The notes beneath the pieces are model-generated. The model saw nothing but the letters and a program-made list of their open reading frames with translations, did not search any database and was not told the origin of the DNA. Of a DNA stretch of 64,000 bases, positions 21,918-33,526 are shown in pieces; position 1 is the first letter of the stretch, and every line of letters begins with the position of its first letter. Origin of the DNA: Scalesia atractyloides (taxonomy: Eukaryota; Streptophyta; Magnoliopsida; Asterales; Asteraceae); NCBI GenBank assembly GCA_947069175.1, contig CAMTDV010000012.1, positions 39,526,341 through 39,590,340 of the forward strand. Direction: 5' to 3'. The translations under genes and the position numbers were made by a program.

Positions 21918-24900
21918 TGTAACACCCTGTAAAATCGTGTCTAGTAGTATAGTGACACGTGCTTTATTTTAAATATAGTATGTAAAAGACCAATGAGGAC
22001 TAAAGGCATCAAAATGTCAAACTGAGCCTCTGAGTGACGGTCCGATGTCAACATGCATAAATAACAAGCCTCTGAGTGACTGATATGTCAGCATGCTTAA
22101 ATCATTAGCCTCTGAGTGACTGATATGTCAACATGCTTAAAAATTTGGCCTCTGAGTGGCTGATATGTCAACATGCCCATCCTCTGAGTGACATCGGAGT
22201 CAACATGCTTATAATAAGCCTCTGAGTGATCCTTTGTGAAGTCCTAACTCTCATAAGTGCCATTTGTTGGACGAGAGGGTTCAATTTTGTAAATATGTGA
22301 AAGTTGGATGATGGAGGGATTAAAAGTGTCAACGTGTTAATTTATACCTCTGAGTGACTGTTTAATGAAACGAGAGCTCGACAATGTCCGTGCATAATCC
22401 CGGGTATGCCAAGTATTGGCTACGGAGGGCTAAAAGTGCCAAAAAGGTGTTTTAAAAGGTTTTTAGAAGTTTTTTAAAGGTAAGGGGCTAAAGTGTCAAA
22501 CTTTAAAACTTGCCAAGGGGCGGTCGCGGCACGAGACGGCCTGGTCTCGCGGAGGGAGAGAAAGGCTCTGCTGTAGAAAGTTTTGCTTGGTCTCCAAACA
22601 AAACTCGAAAAAAACCATTTGATCGAAACTATGTACTTGTAATCAGCTATGCCACATTTTGGGACACTTGTAAGCTTCCTCTTACACCCCTAAATACCTA
22701 GCTTCACCTCCTTTGAGTTCTCCAACTATAAATAGGTGCATAAGTTCACCATTGAACTTGCACCTTTCTAAATCATAATTCTTCTCCCTCCTCTGGAAGT
22801 TCCTAGCTGAAAGGAGCATCCAACTTAGTTCTCTTGCATTGTAGGAACCTCTTGTAAGTGTTACTTGCTCTTGCTTTTTCGTTTATAGGCTTTTATAGCC
22901 AAAAGTCAAGCGGTTTACGGAAAACGCTTTGACTTTCAGTTAAGACCATTATGGTCCAGCCATTGTTCGAAATGAACATGGCTAAGTGATTATAATAAGG
23001 TAGTTGTTAATCCCTATAAAGGGCACCTCCTGAAGATCACGTTTGCTAGACCAATTGACGGGTCAAAGTTATGATATTAAAAAGTCAAACAGGCCATTTT
23101 TTGGAAAAATCATAAATTGATCTTATATATGTTACGAAACCTATTTTGACACTTAAAAAATTTTAATAATTATGCTTAGAACATGTTCGGCTCGTCAATT
23201 TCAGTTCTAGGGTTGGTTCGCAACCGAAAGTCGCGAAGTTTGACTTCTGCTTTGACTTTCGATTCTGACCCGATTTAGATTAGTTACCTACTGATCTAAA
23301 GTTGCATTATGATTGTAATATAATGTAGCATGACCCTCTCCGGTTATATTACATGATCATAATCAGAATCCAAGTTTATGCGCAAGTTCCATAATTATGG
23401 CATCTTTGACAAAAATGCCCTTTTTGCATAAAACAAGGTTTTAAATGGTAATGAACTTGAAAATGAGTTTTCTACTGAGGTAATATTATAAGTAGGATTA
23501 TTTAGGATGTTAAACCAAGTTATAAATTGAGTTTTCAAGCAAGTCCCTAAAATATGTCGATAAATGGCGATTTTAGCCCTTGTGGCTCATAAAATGGTTT
23601 TAATCAATCTTTTCATAGCAAATCTTTACCTAATGATATGTATATTAAATAACATATCTAAGACATTTTAATCTGACCTTAACATCAGTTTTCATAAACA
23701 TCGACATAAAGATGTCATTTTACGACATAAGCGTCGTTTAGGCGCATAGTATGATTTTGAACCATATTAATGGACCAAGACTTGTTACCTACTGATTATA
23801 AAACTTATTTTAAACATATTTACAGTAGGTACATGTTATAAACTCAGAATCCCGAATAATTTATAAACTATGTGTAAAATGACCAAAATGCCCCTTCGGT
23901 GCATAGTTTGGTCATAAAAGGTAAAATACACATATAATTGATATCCTACTGATATTATATCATAAATAAAGTATTTTTCCACAAAACTGATAATCATAAC
24001 ATTAAATTATATTCAAGTTCCTTTTATATGGTATGAATTTACCAAAACGCCCTTATGAGGCATAATTTCAATTTTAAAACCTTAACGAGCATACAAGTTG
24101 ATATCTTAACTTATTATTTAAAGTATAATGGCATATAGAACTTGTCCATAACTTATCGGTTACCCGATATCGCTAATATGCGCACAGTTACGTATATGTA
24201 ACTATCTTACGGAAACTAACCGAAACGGTTTAACCTTGTCTTTTAAGTTTCAAAATCCAGAATGTATATAGTTTACCCATATTATACAAGTCAAGTACTT
24301 GTCGGGATTAAACTACATTCTATCCAATCATCGTTTAATCAAGCTTTATACGTAATGATCATGTACACTATTCGGTTTATAAAACCGTTAGTAATTAATT
24401 GGCTAGCTTTTGCCATAATCCAGACTAGAGCCTTGCCGGTAAATGCTATCTGCACTTGGTACTTTTGTATATGGCTGAGTTATTTAAAAATTAAAGAAGA
24501 AGACTAGCTCAGGTAAATACTCACGACTTATTTTCCCTATACGGGCTTGGGATACGGTAAATTATTACACTTGGTCCAAAATGGGGTCAATCGAATGCCC
24601 GCTTGTGGCTAGTAAACCCGCATATTTTGTTTTAATCAGTTTTGTTTGATAACTTAAACATCGGGGGTTAAATTACCGTGTCCTGGATATCCTCGGCTCA
24701 ATACAATAGTTATTGGCCACGACCTTAGCGCGGGGTGTAGGCATACACCTGACAGACGCTCATATGCAATATTTCCAAAGACGTTTGGAGATGACTCCTT
24801 CGTGAATCCTGAGTGGTGTGTATTTAATCATGTCTTGGTTCCTGTACTGGGTCCTGTATGTATTGACAACATGTGAATCTGATACAAGGTTGCAAGGTCA

Positions 24901-25329
24901 ACTTTCCCAAGTTAATAAAAGATTTTGTGTTGTTTTGCACTTAAAAATCATTTTAAAGTTTTCAAAACGAGTCACTTGAGTGTATTTACCAGCGTAAGCT
25001 GACGTATCGTCCAAAGACTAAACTGCAGGTACAATACGAAATAGGCCGAAGCTGCTCGGTAGTGAATAAGAGGATCTTATAAATCCTTAGATCTGCCCTA
25101 AAGTCTGTTTTATATTCTTTCTTGTACATTTTAATGATCCGGCTGTGGATCTTCTATTACGAGCCTGTATATTATTTTATTTTAAACATTTGGTTTGTAA
25201 TAGTAATTTTACTCCAAGACTTCCATTATGCCATGTTTAATTGACAATTATGATATCAACTGACGTCACAATACTCCCCACCCGGGCCCACCAGTGTATG
25301 GATTTGGATAGGAAATCCGGGGTGTGACA
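21918..25329 (+). repeat. 5' LTR of gypsy family 2
   Basis: TGTAACACCCTG at the start and GGGGTGTGACA at the end, 3412 bp. The first 400 bp match 32583-32988. A 50-bp tandem repeat around CCTCTGAGTGACTGATATGT occupies about 22021-22240. TATAAATA lies at 22727 and a short CGAGAC hairpin at 22532-22549. The rest is AT-rich with no gene. Confidence 0.9.
22727..22734 (+). promoter_or_regulatory. TATA box of the gypsy-2 LTR
   Basis: TATAAATA in CCAACTATAAATAGG, conserved in position and context with 10281 in the older LTR. It is the probable promoter driving genomic RNA. Confidence 0.55.
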
Positions 25330-25332
25330 GGT

Positions 25333-25345
25333 TGGTATCAGAGCC
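25333..25345 (+). other. Primer-binding site of gypsy family 2
   Basis: TGGTATCAGAGCC three bases after the LTR end, complementary to initiator tRNA-Met. Confidence 0.88.
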
Positions 25346-25493
25346 AACGTTTGAGAGAATTAAACACTATCCTTCTTGTGTTTAATCTCAAACTTACACG
25401 TGCATATTCCTTAGACTTCCGAGTCTAGGCATTCACCTAGGATTTACTCATTTCATTATTAAGTTAGAGTATTGTTTTTAAATTAATTTTTAA

Positions 25494-26182
25494 CAGGAAA
25501 AAGCCACCACGTGTGGGAGGACAAAGTAGAAGAGGAAAAGGTCCAATGAGGGGAGGACCATCGGGGCGCATACCCCCTCAACCTCATAACCCAGATGCTT
25601 ACCAAGAATGAGGAGATTCGTCTCCTTGGCAACCAGCGAGACGTTCTGTCTCAAATAGACACTCGCCCTCACATTCCCAAAATTCTTACCACTCTCACCA
25701 CTCCTATTGTTCACACCATACCCATCATTCCCATTCACATTCTTACCATGAGGAATTTAACCCTAACCATTATTTTAACACACCTCCAGCCGATCAAAAT
25801 TAGTTGGACCAGCCACACCCTATGGACGAGGATTCCGACCCGGAGATGCCGCCACCGGGATCAAATATGCATCCATTGAAATTTCGAGCGATTCAAACTC
25901 ATATGCCGGATCGCCCTACCAAGGTCCTAATGAGTGGGACCAATACTGGAATAAATTCACCTTCACCCACACTCCTCTCCATCACTCTCAACCACCTCCT
26001 GTACAAGAAGATGTCCACATGGAACCGGTTGACCAACCACAACCTCCGCCACCACTTTAGGCCATTAATGAGGCCTTAGAAAGAATGAAAGAAATGCAGC
26101 AGCAAGCGGAAAAAAACGGAGAAGAAGACAAACAAGTTCTTCAAGAAACTTCCAAGCTGGTTAAGGGAAAGGAGGACGAGTA
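25494..26182 (+). pseudogene. N-terminal gag-like frame of gypsy family 2
   Basis: A basic Arg/Gly-rich start (GGQSRRGKGPMRGGPSGR) is followed by a His/Ser-rich stretch, then an acidic MDEDSDPEMPPPGS segment, a Pro-rich stretch and a charged coiled-coil-like end (LERMKEMQQQAEKNGEEDKQ) to a stop at 26180-26182. Several frame changes are needed to read through. It is separated from the gag core by 2 kb of tandem repeats. It is either a separate small ORF or the N-terminal half of gag. Confidence 0.55.
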
Positions 26183-26699
26183 AAGTCTCTTCTAATAATA
26201 TGTAGTTCCTGCGAGGACATTTTTATTTTTAAGTCCCTGCATGGACATACTATTTCTTCAAAGTCCTTGCATGGACAATTTATTTCATTTTCTAGTATTT
26301 TAATTTCTATTGGAAATTTATGAAGTATTTGGAATTATATATATGTATTCATCCTCTTCAAGCGATCGTCTCGATTTTACTCGAATTTTTTATCAGCTAT
26401 ATAATTCCAAAAAGATCTTTATGCTTTTGATTTGCCGAGTGGCACAGACCACATATTTGGCCAAATATATATAAATGATAGTTAAGAACGGAAGAGTCTT
26501 TTATCATGATAGTTAAGGGAAGTTATCCTTCTATCTAGAGGTGGTGGACTAGGTTCAAGCCTCCAAGTCATTAAGGTCAATGCGATCGAGACTATTAATT
26601 AACCATTAAGGTCCTCTTATGTTAACATTCAAGTAATGTTCATACTCTTGGTAGTGTGACTTGAGGAATCACACTAGCCTTCAAGGTAATGGACTATGT

Positions 26700-27480
26700 C
26701 CTAACCTTATATAGCCCTCGTGATCTATTTGATCCCGGCTAAATATCAACAGTGCGGTGATGAATAAGACATCCATTAGAGATCTATTTTATCTAGCCCT
26801 CATGATCTGTTTGATCCTGGCCAAATATCACCAGTGCGGTGATGAATAAAACATCCATTAGAGATGTATTTATATAGCCCTTGTGATCTGTTTGATCCCG
26901 GCTAAATATCACCAGTGCGGTGATGAATAAAACATCCATTAGAGATGTATTTTATATAGCCCTTGTGATCTGTTTGATCCCGGCTAAATATCAACAGTGC
27001 GGTGATGAATAAAACATCCATTAAAGATGTATTTTTATATAGCCCTTGTGATTGTTGATCCCGCTAATTCCCTGCGTGATGAATAACACCATTAAGATGT
27101 ATTTATATAGCCTTATTAGTTGATCGAATCCCAGTGCGGTGATGAATAAAACATCCATTAGAGATGTATTTTATATAGCCCTTGTGATCTGTTTGATCCG
27201 GCTAAATATCACTAGTGCGGTGATGAATAAAACATCTATTAAAGATGTATTTTAATAGCCCTTGTGATCTGTTTGATCCCGGCTAAATATCACCAGTGTA
27301 GTGATGAATAAAACATCCATTAGAGATATATTTTATATAGCCCATGTGATCTATTCGATCCCGGCTACTATCACCAGTGCGGTGACTAAACATCCAATAG
27401 TGATGTATTGCCCTTATGGCTATGATTAATTTTATATAGCCTATGTGATCCATTCTGATCCTGGCTATCACCAGCGCGGT
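26700..27480 (+). repeat. 82-bp tandem repeat inside gypsy family 2
   Basis: About nine units of roughly 82 bp, each with TGATCTGTTTGATCCCGGCT, a small hairpin ATCACC-AGTGC-GGTGAT and ATGAATAAAACATCCATTAG. The unit at about 27050-27130 has lost many single bases compared with its neighbours. No coding signal. Confidence 0.85.
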
Positions 27481-27780
27481 GACTAAACATCAATTAGTGA
27501 TGTAGTGCCTATGTGCCCTATTATATGTCCGTTAGTGACAGGCCTATGTGCCATATTTTATGTCCATTAGTGACAGGCCTGTGTGCCATATTTTATGTCC
27601 ATTGGTGACAGGCCTATGTGTCGTATTTATGTCCATTAGTGACAGGCCTATGTGCCATATTATATGTCCATTAGTGAAAGGCCTGTGTGCCATATCTTAT
27701 GTCCAATTGTGACAGGCCTATATGCCATATTTTAAATGTCCTTTGTGACAAGCCTATGTGCTATAAAATTGTCAAATATG
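27481..27780 (+). repeat. 38-bp tandem repeat inside gypsy family 2
   Basis: About seven units of GACAGGCCTATGTGCCATAT plus TATGTCCATTAGT directly after the 82-bp array. No coding signal. From 27781 to 28146 I see no feature. Confidence 0.8.
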
Positions 27781-28146
27781 ACAATGACAGTTGTGACATT
27801 GCGATCCCCTGTCTAGTAATAAATGGACTATGTCTAGATTATAATTTTCCTATGATGGTCCTATTAAGACCTAGGCCAAATATAGTTATATTAATCCTAA
27901 GAGTTGTGATGTTATTCACACTAGTATAGGCAATGGATTTTTTTATATATCCAATGTTTAAAAGCCAATATGGCTATTATATCATGCCTAAGAGAAATTT
28001 TATTTGGTATATAGAACCAATGCTCTGAAGAATAGCTAATTCTAATGAGGCACAAAGTAGCCATCGGAATGTCAACTCTAAGGACCCGAAAGTGTAGCCA
28101 TAAATGATAATGACTTTAAAGCTCGCATTGATGCGCTGTAGAAAAG

Positions 28147-29250
28147 GCAATGGGAAAGGCCATCGAAAGGCTTAGAGAGTCGAGTGCTACTCGCTTTAGA
28201 CCCTTATCTATTCCACCATCTTCAGCTCATAGGGAGAGCTCTGTTTACTCTTCAAATGCGAAGAGTGAACTAAGGAAAATAAATTTCGCTGAAAGGTCAC
28301 GTTCTGTTAAAGACGGATGTACCTATAAGTATTTTGTCTCCTACAAGTCCCGAGACGTTCAACGGGGGAAAAAGAGCGGTGGAAGCCCTAAAGTGGCTAG
28401 ATGAAATGGAAACAATTGTGGACATCAGCAACTGTGCTGATAAGGATGTGGTCAAGTATGTATCACAGTCCTTTAAGGGCAATGCCCTCATTTGGTGGAA
28501 AGCTATGATTCAGTCTACAGGAAAAGTACATCTGTATAATCTGGGATGGTCCAAGTTTGTGGACCTTATTAAGGAAACTTACTGCCCACCTCATGAGGTG
28601 GAGAAATTAGAGACAGACTTTTTGTCTCTTTCTATGAAGAACTTAGTTGTCGGAAATATGTTTCCGATTTTAATTCCCTATCTAGGTTAGTTTCCTAACT
28701 AATTACCCCGGAGCCCAAACGCATTGCGCGTTTTATTAATGGGTTAGCGCCAGAGATAAAGGGCATGGTAAAGGCTGCTCGGCCTAATACCTACAGGTCT
28801 GCTGTTGACCTATCTCTCTCCCTCACCCTTGATCTAGTAAGACAAAAGTCAGTTAAGTCTGAAACTGACTGGAAAAAAAGAGGGACGATGACAACTCCCA
28901 AAGATTTAATAAGAAAAATAAAGGGAGATTCGGGTTCAAAGGGAACCAAGGCAAGTCGACTGTAATGCCATTTTGCAAGACATGCAACCGCAGACACTGG
29001 GGACAGTGTAATTCCGACTCACAAGCTAGGCCTTGTGGTTTTGTAAAAGGAGAGGGCATAAGACCCTAGATTGTAAAGATCTTAAGGATTCCGTTTGCTT
29101 CATCTGCAAACGAAAAAGGGCATATAAAGACTAACTGCCCTAAGCTTCTTAAGAATAATAATCTAAAGCCTGGAGAGGCCAAGAAGGGGAATGCACGCGC
29201 TTTTCAATTAACTGCAAGAGAGGCTGTTAATGACTACAATGTCATAACAG
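28147..29250 (+). pseudogene. gag core and zinc knuckles of gypsy family 2
   Basis: After a Ser/Arg-rich lead, the gag core reads WLDEMETIVDISNCADKDVV, then QSFKGNALIWWKAM and the WSKFVDLIKETYCPPHE motif (about 28390-28600), a standard plant gypsy gag domain. Decayed Cys-rich pieces (CKTCNRRHWGQC near 28977; VCFICKRK near 29095) are the zinc knuckles. Frames change at about 28340, 28690 and after 28965. Confidence 0.78.
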
Positions 29251-29252
29251 GT

Positions 29253-29810
29253 ACATTCCCCATTAACAATATCTATGCTAGAGTTATTTTTGATTTGGGT
29301 GCGGATAAATCATTTGTTGATCATAAGTTTAGTAAACTGTTAAATTTACCCATAAGAACCCTAGATAAAACTGATGAGATAGAACTTGCCGATGGAACCT
29401 TAGAAACTCTTCTTCCATTCTTGATGGATGCTCTATATCCATTAAGAATCATTCCATCCCTATCTCTCTTCTGCAATTGAAATTGGCGGGGTTCGATGTT
29501 GTCTTTGGCATAGATTGGTTATCTCATAACCAAACCCGTATTGCCTACGATAAAAAGCTCATCGAAATTAAAACCCCATCTGGTGAAATGATCACCATAC
29601 TCGGAGACTCACACTATGGACTGCCAGACAAGGTGTCATTATTTAAGGCATCCAAGTGTTTGAGAAGAGGCTGTGTCATCTACATGGCACCAGTCACCAT
29701 AAATGAACCAAAGCCGAACCTTGAAGATCAACCAGTTATCTCGAAGTATCCCGATGTTTTCCCTGAAAGAATTACCATGCCTACCTCCGAACAGGCAAGT
29801 GGAGTTTAGA
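29253..29810 (+). pseudogene. protease of gypsy family 2
   Basis: The active-site motif reads DLGADKSFVD at 29292 instead of DTGAD, so the catalytic Thr is lost. Later LAGFDVVFGIDWLSHNQTRI (near 29480-29545) matches the end of the domain. A frameshift near 29477 separates the two halves. Confidence 0.75.
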
Positions 29811-31585
29811 ATAGATATCCTAGCAGGATCAGCACCAGTGGCTAGAGCTCCATATAGGCTAGCAACCAACGGAGATGAAGGAATTGAGGACGCAGCTAGA
29901 CGAACTCTTGGAGAAAGTCTTTATTCACCCTAGTTCCTCGCCTTGGGGAGCTCCTATTCTGTTTGTAAAGAAGAAAGACGGTTCGATGCGAATGTGCATC
30001 GATTACCGGGAGCTAACAAGTTAACAATTAAGAATAATATCCTCTGCCTAGGATCGATGATTTATTCGACCAACTTCAAAGGGCTAGTTACTTTTCTAAG
30101 ATCGATTTGAGATCAGGATATCATCAACTGAAGGTTAGAAGTGAAGATGTTCCCAAAACAGCTTTCAGGACCCGTTATGGTCACTTTGAATTTCTAGTGA
30201 TGCCTTTTGGGCTCACAAATGCACCAGCAGCGTTCATGGATCTCATGAATAGAGTCTGCAAACCGTATTTGGATAAGTTTGTCATTGTCTTCATAGACGA
30301 CATACTTATCTATTCTCGTAATCAAGATGATCACGAGAAACATCTTCGGTGCATCCTAGAATTATTATGGCAGGAGAAACTTTATGCAAAGTTCTCTAAA
30401 TGAGAATTTTGGCGTAGAAAAGTCCAATTCCTTGGACATGTTGTAAGTGAGCATGGTATCCAAGTGGATCCCGCCAAGATAGAAGCCATAATGAATTGGG
30501 AAGTTCTCAAGACTCCATCTGAAATTCGTAGTTTCTTAGGGCTGGCTGGTTATTATATGAGGTTTATTGAGAACTTTTCAAGAATAGCCACTCCTTTGAC
30601 TACCCTGACCCGTAAGAATGTTAAGTTCGTTTGGGGTCCAAAACAATAAGAATCTTTTGAGATTCTAAAACACAAGTTGAACAATACTCCTGTGTTATCT
30701 CTACCTGAGGGTATTGAGAAATTTGTTGTCTATTGTGATGCATCACACCAGTATGGGCTGTGTGCTAATGCAAAATGGTAAGGTAATTGCCTATGTATCA
30801 CGACAATTAAAAGTGCATGAAAAGAATTACACCACCCATGATTTGGAACTGGGTGCCGTTGTATTTGCACTAAAACTGTGGAGACATTACTTGTATGGCA
30901 CGAAGTGTATTATATACACTGACCATAAAAGTCTCCAACACCTGTTCAATCAGAAAGAATTGAACATGCGACAACGCCGATGGATGGAAACTCTTAATGA
31001 TTATGATTGCGAGATTCGCTACCATCCCGGCAACGAAATTGTCGTTGCCGACGCCTTAAGTCGCAAAGAAAGAGTTAAACCTATTAGGGTTAACGCCAAG
31101 AGCATTGAGCTCAGAAATAGCTTAAGTGAAAAGCTATTAGATGCGCAAAAGCAAGCCTTATTAGAGGCTAATATTCCTAATGAGGGATTAGGCGGAACTG
31201 TTGATCAATTAACGCCTGGAAAGGATGGAATTCGAAGATTTAATGATAGAATTTGGGATTCCGATCTTTGGGGACTTAGAGATCTAATCCTCCAAGAAGC
31301 GCACAATTCAAGATACTCAGTTCACCCAGGTGGTGACAAGATGTATCAAGATTTAAAGAAAAATTATTGGTGGATGGGTTTGAAGAAATCCATAGCCACT
31401 TATGTAGCTAAGTGTCTGACGTGTTCACAAGTTAAGGCTGAACATCAAAAACTGTCAGGACTTCTACAACAGCTTGAAATTCCCACCTGGAAATGGGAAA
31501 TGGTAAATATGGACTTAATTACTAAGTTACCTAAGACCAAATGTGGTAATGACACTATCTGGGTCATTGTGGATAGACTGACATA
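29811..31585 (+). pseudogene. reverse transcriptase and RNase H of gypsy family 2
   Basis: RT motifs SPWGAPILFVKKKDGSM near 29940, FSKIDLRSGYHQLKV near 30093-30135 and the FIDD box near 30290. RNase H has YCDAS, TDHKSLQHLFNQKELNMRQR and ADALSRKE (30730-31065). Stops at about 30401 and 30647 and several frame changes break the unit. The integrase zinc region (HNSRYSVHPGG, CLTCSQVK) begins within the last 290 codons, which are open from 30714 to 31586. Confidence 0.85.
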
Positions 31586-32520
31586 GTCAGCTCATTTCTT
31601 GCCAATAAAGGAAACGTTAGTTCAGATAAATTGGCTAAGTTATATGTGGAAAAGATAGTGTCCCTACACGTTGTGACAGTATCTATTGTATCTGACAGAG
31701 ATACTAGATACACGTCTCATTTTTGGAAAAGTTTCCAACAATCGTTAGGCACACGATTAAACTTTAGTACGGCTTACCATACGCAGACTGATGGTCAAAG
31801 TGAGCGTACTATTTAAACTCTGGAAGACATGCTCAGGGCATGTGTGATTGATTTAGGTGGAAGTTGGGATGACCACTTACCCCTAATAGAATTCTCCTAC
31901 AATAACAGTTATCATACTAGCATCAAGGATGCTCTTTTGAGGCCTTGTATGGGAGAAAATGTAGAACGCCCGTGTGTTGGGCAGAAGTTGGGGAAGCCCA
32001 ACTGTCAGGACCAGAGATTGTCTTGGAGACCACGGAAAAGATTGTGCAAATCTGTGATCGTCTCAAAGCTGCCAGGGATAGGCAGAAGAGCTACGCTGAC
32101 AAGAGGCGTAAACCTCTTAAGTTCCAAGTAGGGGACAAAGTCATGTTGAAAGTATCACCCTGGAAGGGTGTGATGCGTTTTGGAAAGAAGGGCAAGTTGA
32201 TCCCAAGATATATAGGACCCTTCGAGATAATCGAACGTGTCCGCACCGTAGCTTATAAGCTCAAGTTGCCAGAGGAGCTTAGTGGAATTCATGATGTATT
32301 CCACATATCTAATCGTAAGAAATGTCTAGCCGATGAGTCGCTAGCAATATCGCACGAGGATGTGCAAATTGACGAAAACCTGAGGTTCGTTGAGAAATAG
32401 ATTTCGATCGAGGATCGACAGGTTAAGAAGCTCCGAAGAAAAATGATACCTATAGTAAAGGTTAAGTGGGACGCTTTTAGAGGTCCCGAGTATACATGGG
32501 AGGTTAAGTTCACTATGCGA
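31586..32520 (+). pseudogene. integrase core and chromodomain-like tail, gypsy family 2
   Basis: SDRDTRYTS and TDGQSERTI carry the second Asp and Glu of the DDE triad. MDLITKLPKTK just upstream holds the first Asp. Stops replace residues at about 31585, 31815 and 32398. The C-terminal part has LKVSPWKGVMRFGKKGKLIP and HDVFHISNRKKCLADES. It ends with VKVKWDAFRGPEYTWE, the short chromodomain-like segment. Dead copy. Confidence 0.85.
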
Positions 32521-32569
32521 CAAAAATATCCCCATCGTTGAATAAAATCTCGAGGTCCAGATTTCTTTT

Positions 32570-32582
32570 AAGGGGGTGAGGA
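32570..32582 (+). other. Polypurine tract of gypsy family 2
   Basis: AAGGGGGTGAGGA directly before the 3' LTR start TGTAACACC at 32583. It primes plus-strand DNA. Confidence 0.8.
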
Positions 32583-32988
32583 TGTAACACCCTGTAAAAT
32601 CGTGTCCAGTAGTATAGTGACACGTGCTGTATTTTAAATACAGTCTGTAAAAGACCAATGAGGACTAAAGGCATCAACATGCTCAAACTGAGCCTCTGAG
32701 TGACGGTCCGATGTCAACATGCATATATAACAAGCCTCTGAGTGGCGGATATGTCAACGTACTTAAATCATTAGCCTCTGAGTGACTGATATGTCAACAT
32801 GCTTAAAAATTTGGCCTCTGACTGACTGGTATGTCAACATGCCCAGCCTCTGAGTGACATCGGATTCAACATGCTTATAATAAGCCTCTGAGTGATCCTT
32901 TGTGAAGTCCTAACTCTCATACGTGCCATTTGTTGGACGAGAGGGTTCAATTTGCAAATATATGAAAGTTGGATGATGGAGGGATTAA
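32583..32988 (+). repeat. 3' LTR of gypsy family 2, truncated
   Basis: Matches 21918-22325 closely, then breaks in GGATGATGGAGGGATTAAAA. The following sequence (32989-33125) is unrelated to the LTR and shows no feature. The missing 3 kb points to a deletion that also removed the rest of the copia LTR. Confidence 0.85.
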
Positions 32989-33125
32989 AACACAGTTGTT
33001 TGTCTTTTCCTTTGATCTTTTTAGAGTGTATCTTAGGAATAAGAAGGTATTTTGTTAAAAGTATTTCGATGATATCTTCACCTCAAATTGCGTATACGCT
33101 TGGGTTTTGAAACAATGAGTACTCA

Positions 33126-33180
33126 CACTACAAGAAATTCGACCTATGACCACAGTGGCATCTGTGAGAATTTATATAAA
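33126..33180 (+). mobile_element. Possible CACTA transposon terminus
   Basis: CACTACAAGAAATTCGACC is the typical 13-bp end of plant En/Spm (CACTA) elements, followed by a GTGGCATCTGTGAGAA-type subterminal sequence. I found no opposite end (TTTCTTGTAGTG) in the window, so it is a fragment or its other end diverged. From 33181 to 33526 the DNA is AT-rich without visible features. Confidence 0.45.
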
Positions 33181-33526
33181 TTGTTTGAACTTGATAAATG
33201 TGCTCTTCCAAAATGTTTTATTATTATTACTTTTTAAAATCAAATTGGTATTAGGCTCACTATACCTGATACCAATGAGCTAATTTCTAATCCATAAAAA
33301 TTGTTTTATAAACAAGCCTATCTTAAAGGTGGTATAAGTATACTATTTAGAAAAATTACATAAATCAGATTAAAAATCACATGTCCCTCAAAATCACGAG
33401 CGAACCTTGTACCATAATTCTCCTCACACACCCTCATCGCCACCATTCCATGACGAATTGACGATGACGAAGTTCTGACTGACCCCAAACATTAAAAAGT
33501 TCTGATGATAAAAATAAATGACATAA

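Larger units (their letters stand above)
21918..32988 (+). mobile_element. Ty3/gypsy chromovirus (family 2), nearly complete
   Basis: A 3.4-kb 5' LTR (21918-25329), Met-tRNA primer-binding site, gag, protease, RT, RNase H, integrase, chromodomain-like tail, polypurine tract and a 3' LTR cut off after about 400 bp. Domain order and the tail (VKVKWDAFRGPEYTWE) fit the Tekay lineage. Many single-base frameshifts and several stops make it inactive. It inserted in the copia LTR next to ATTAC; the matching duplication on the right is lost. Confidence 0.88.

Noticed and set aside
26700..27780. CRISPR-like array
   Set aside because: Units are continuous tandem repeats without unique spacers, inside a plant retrotransposon.
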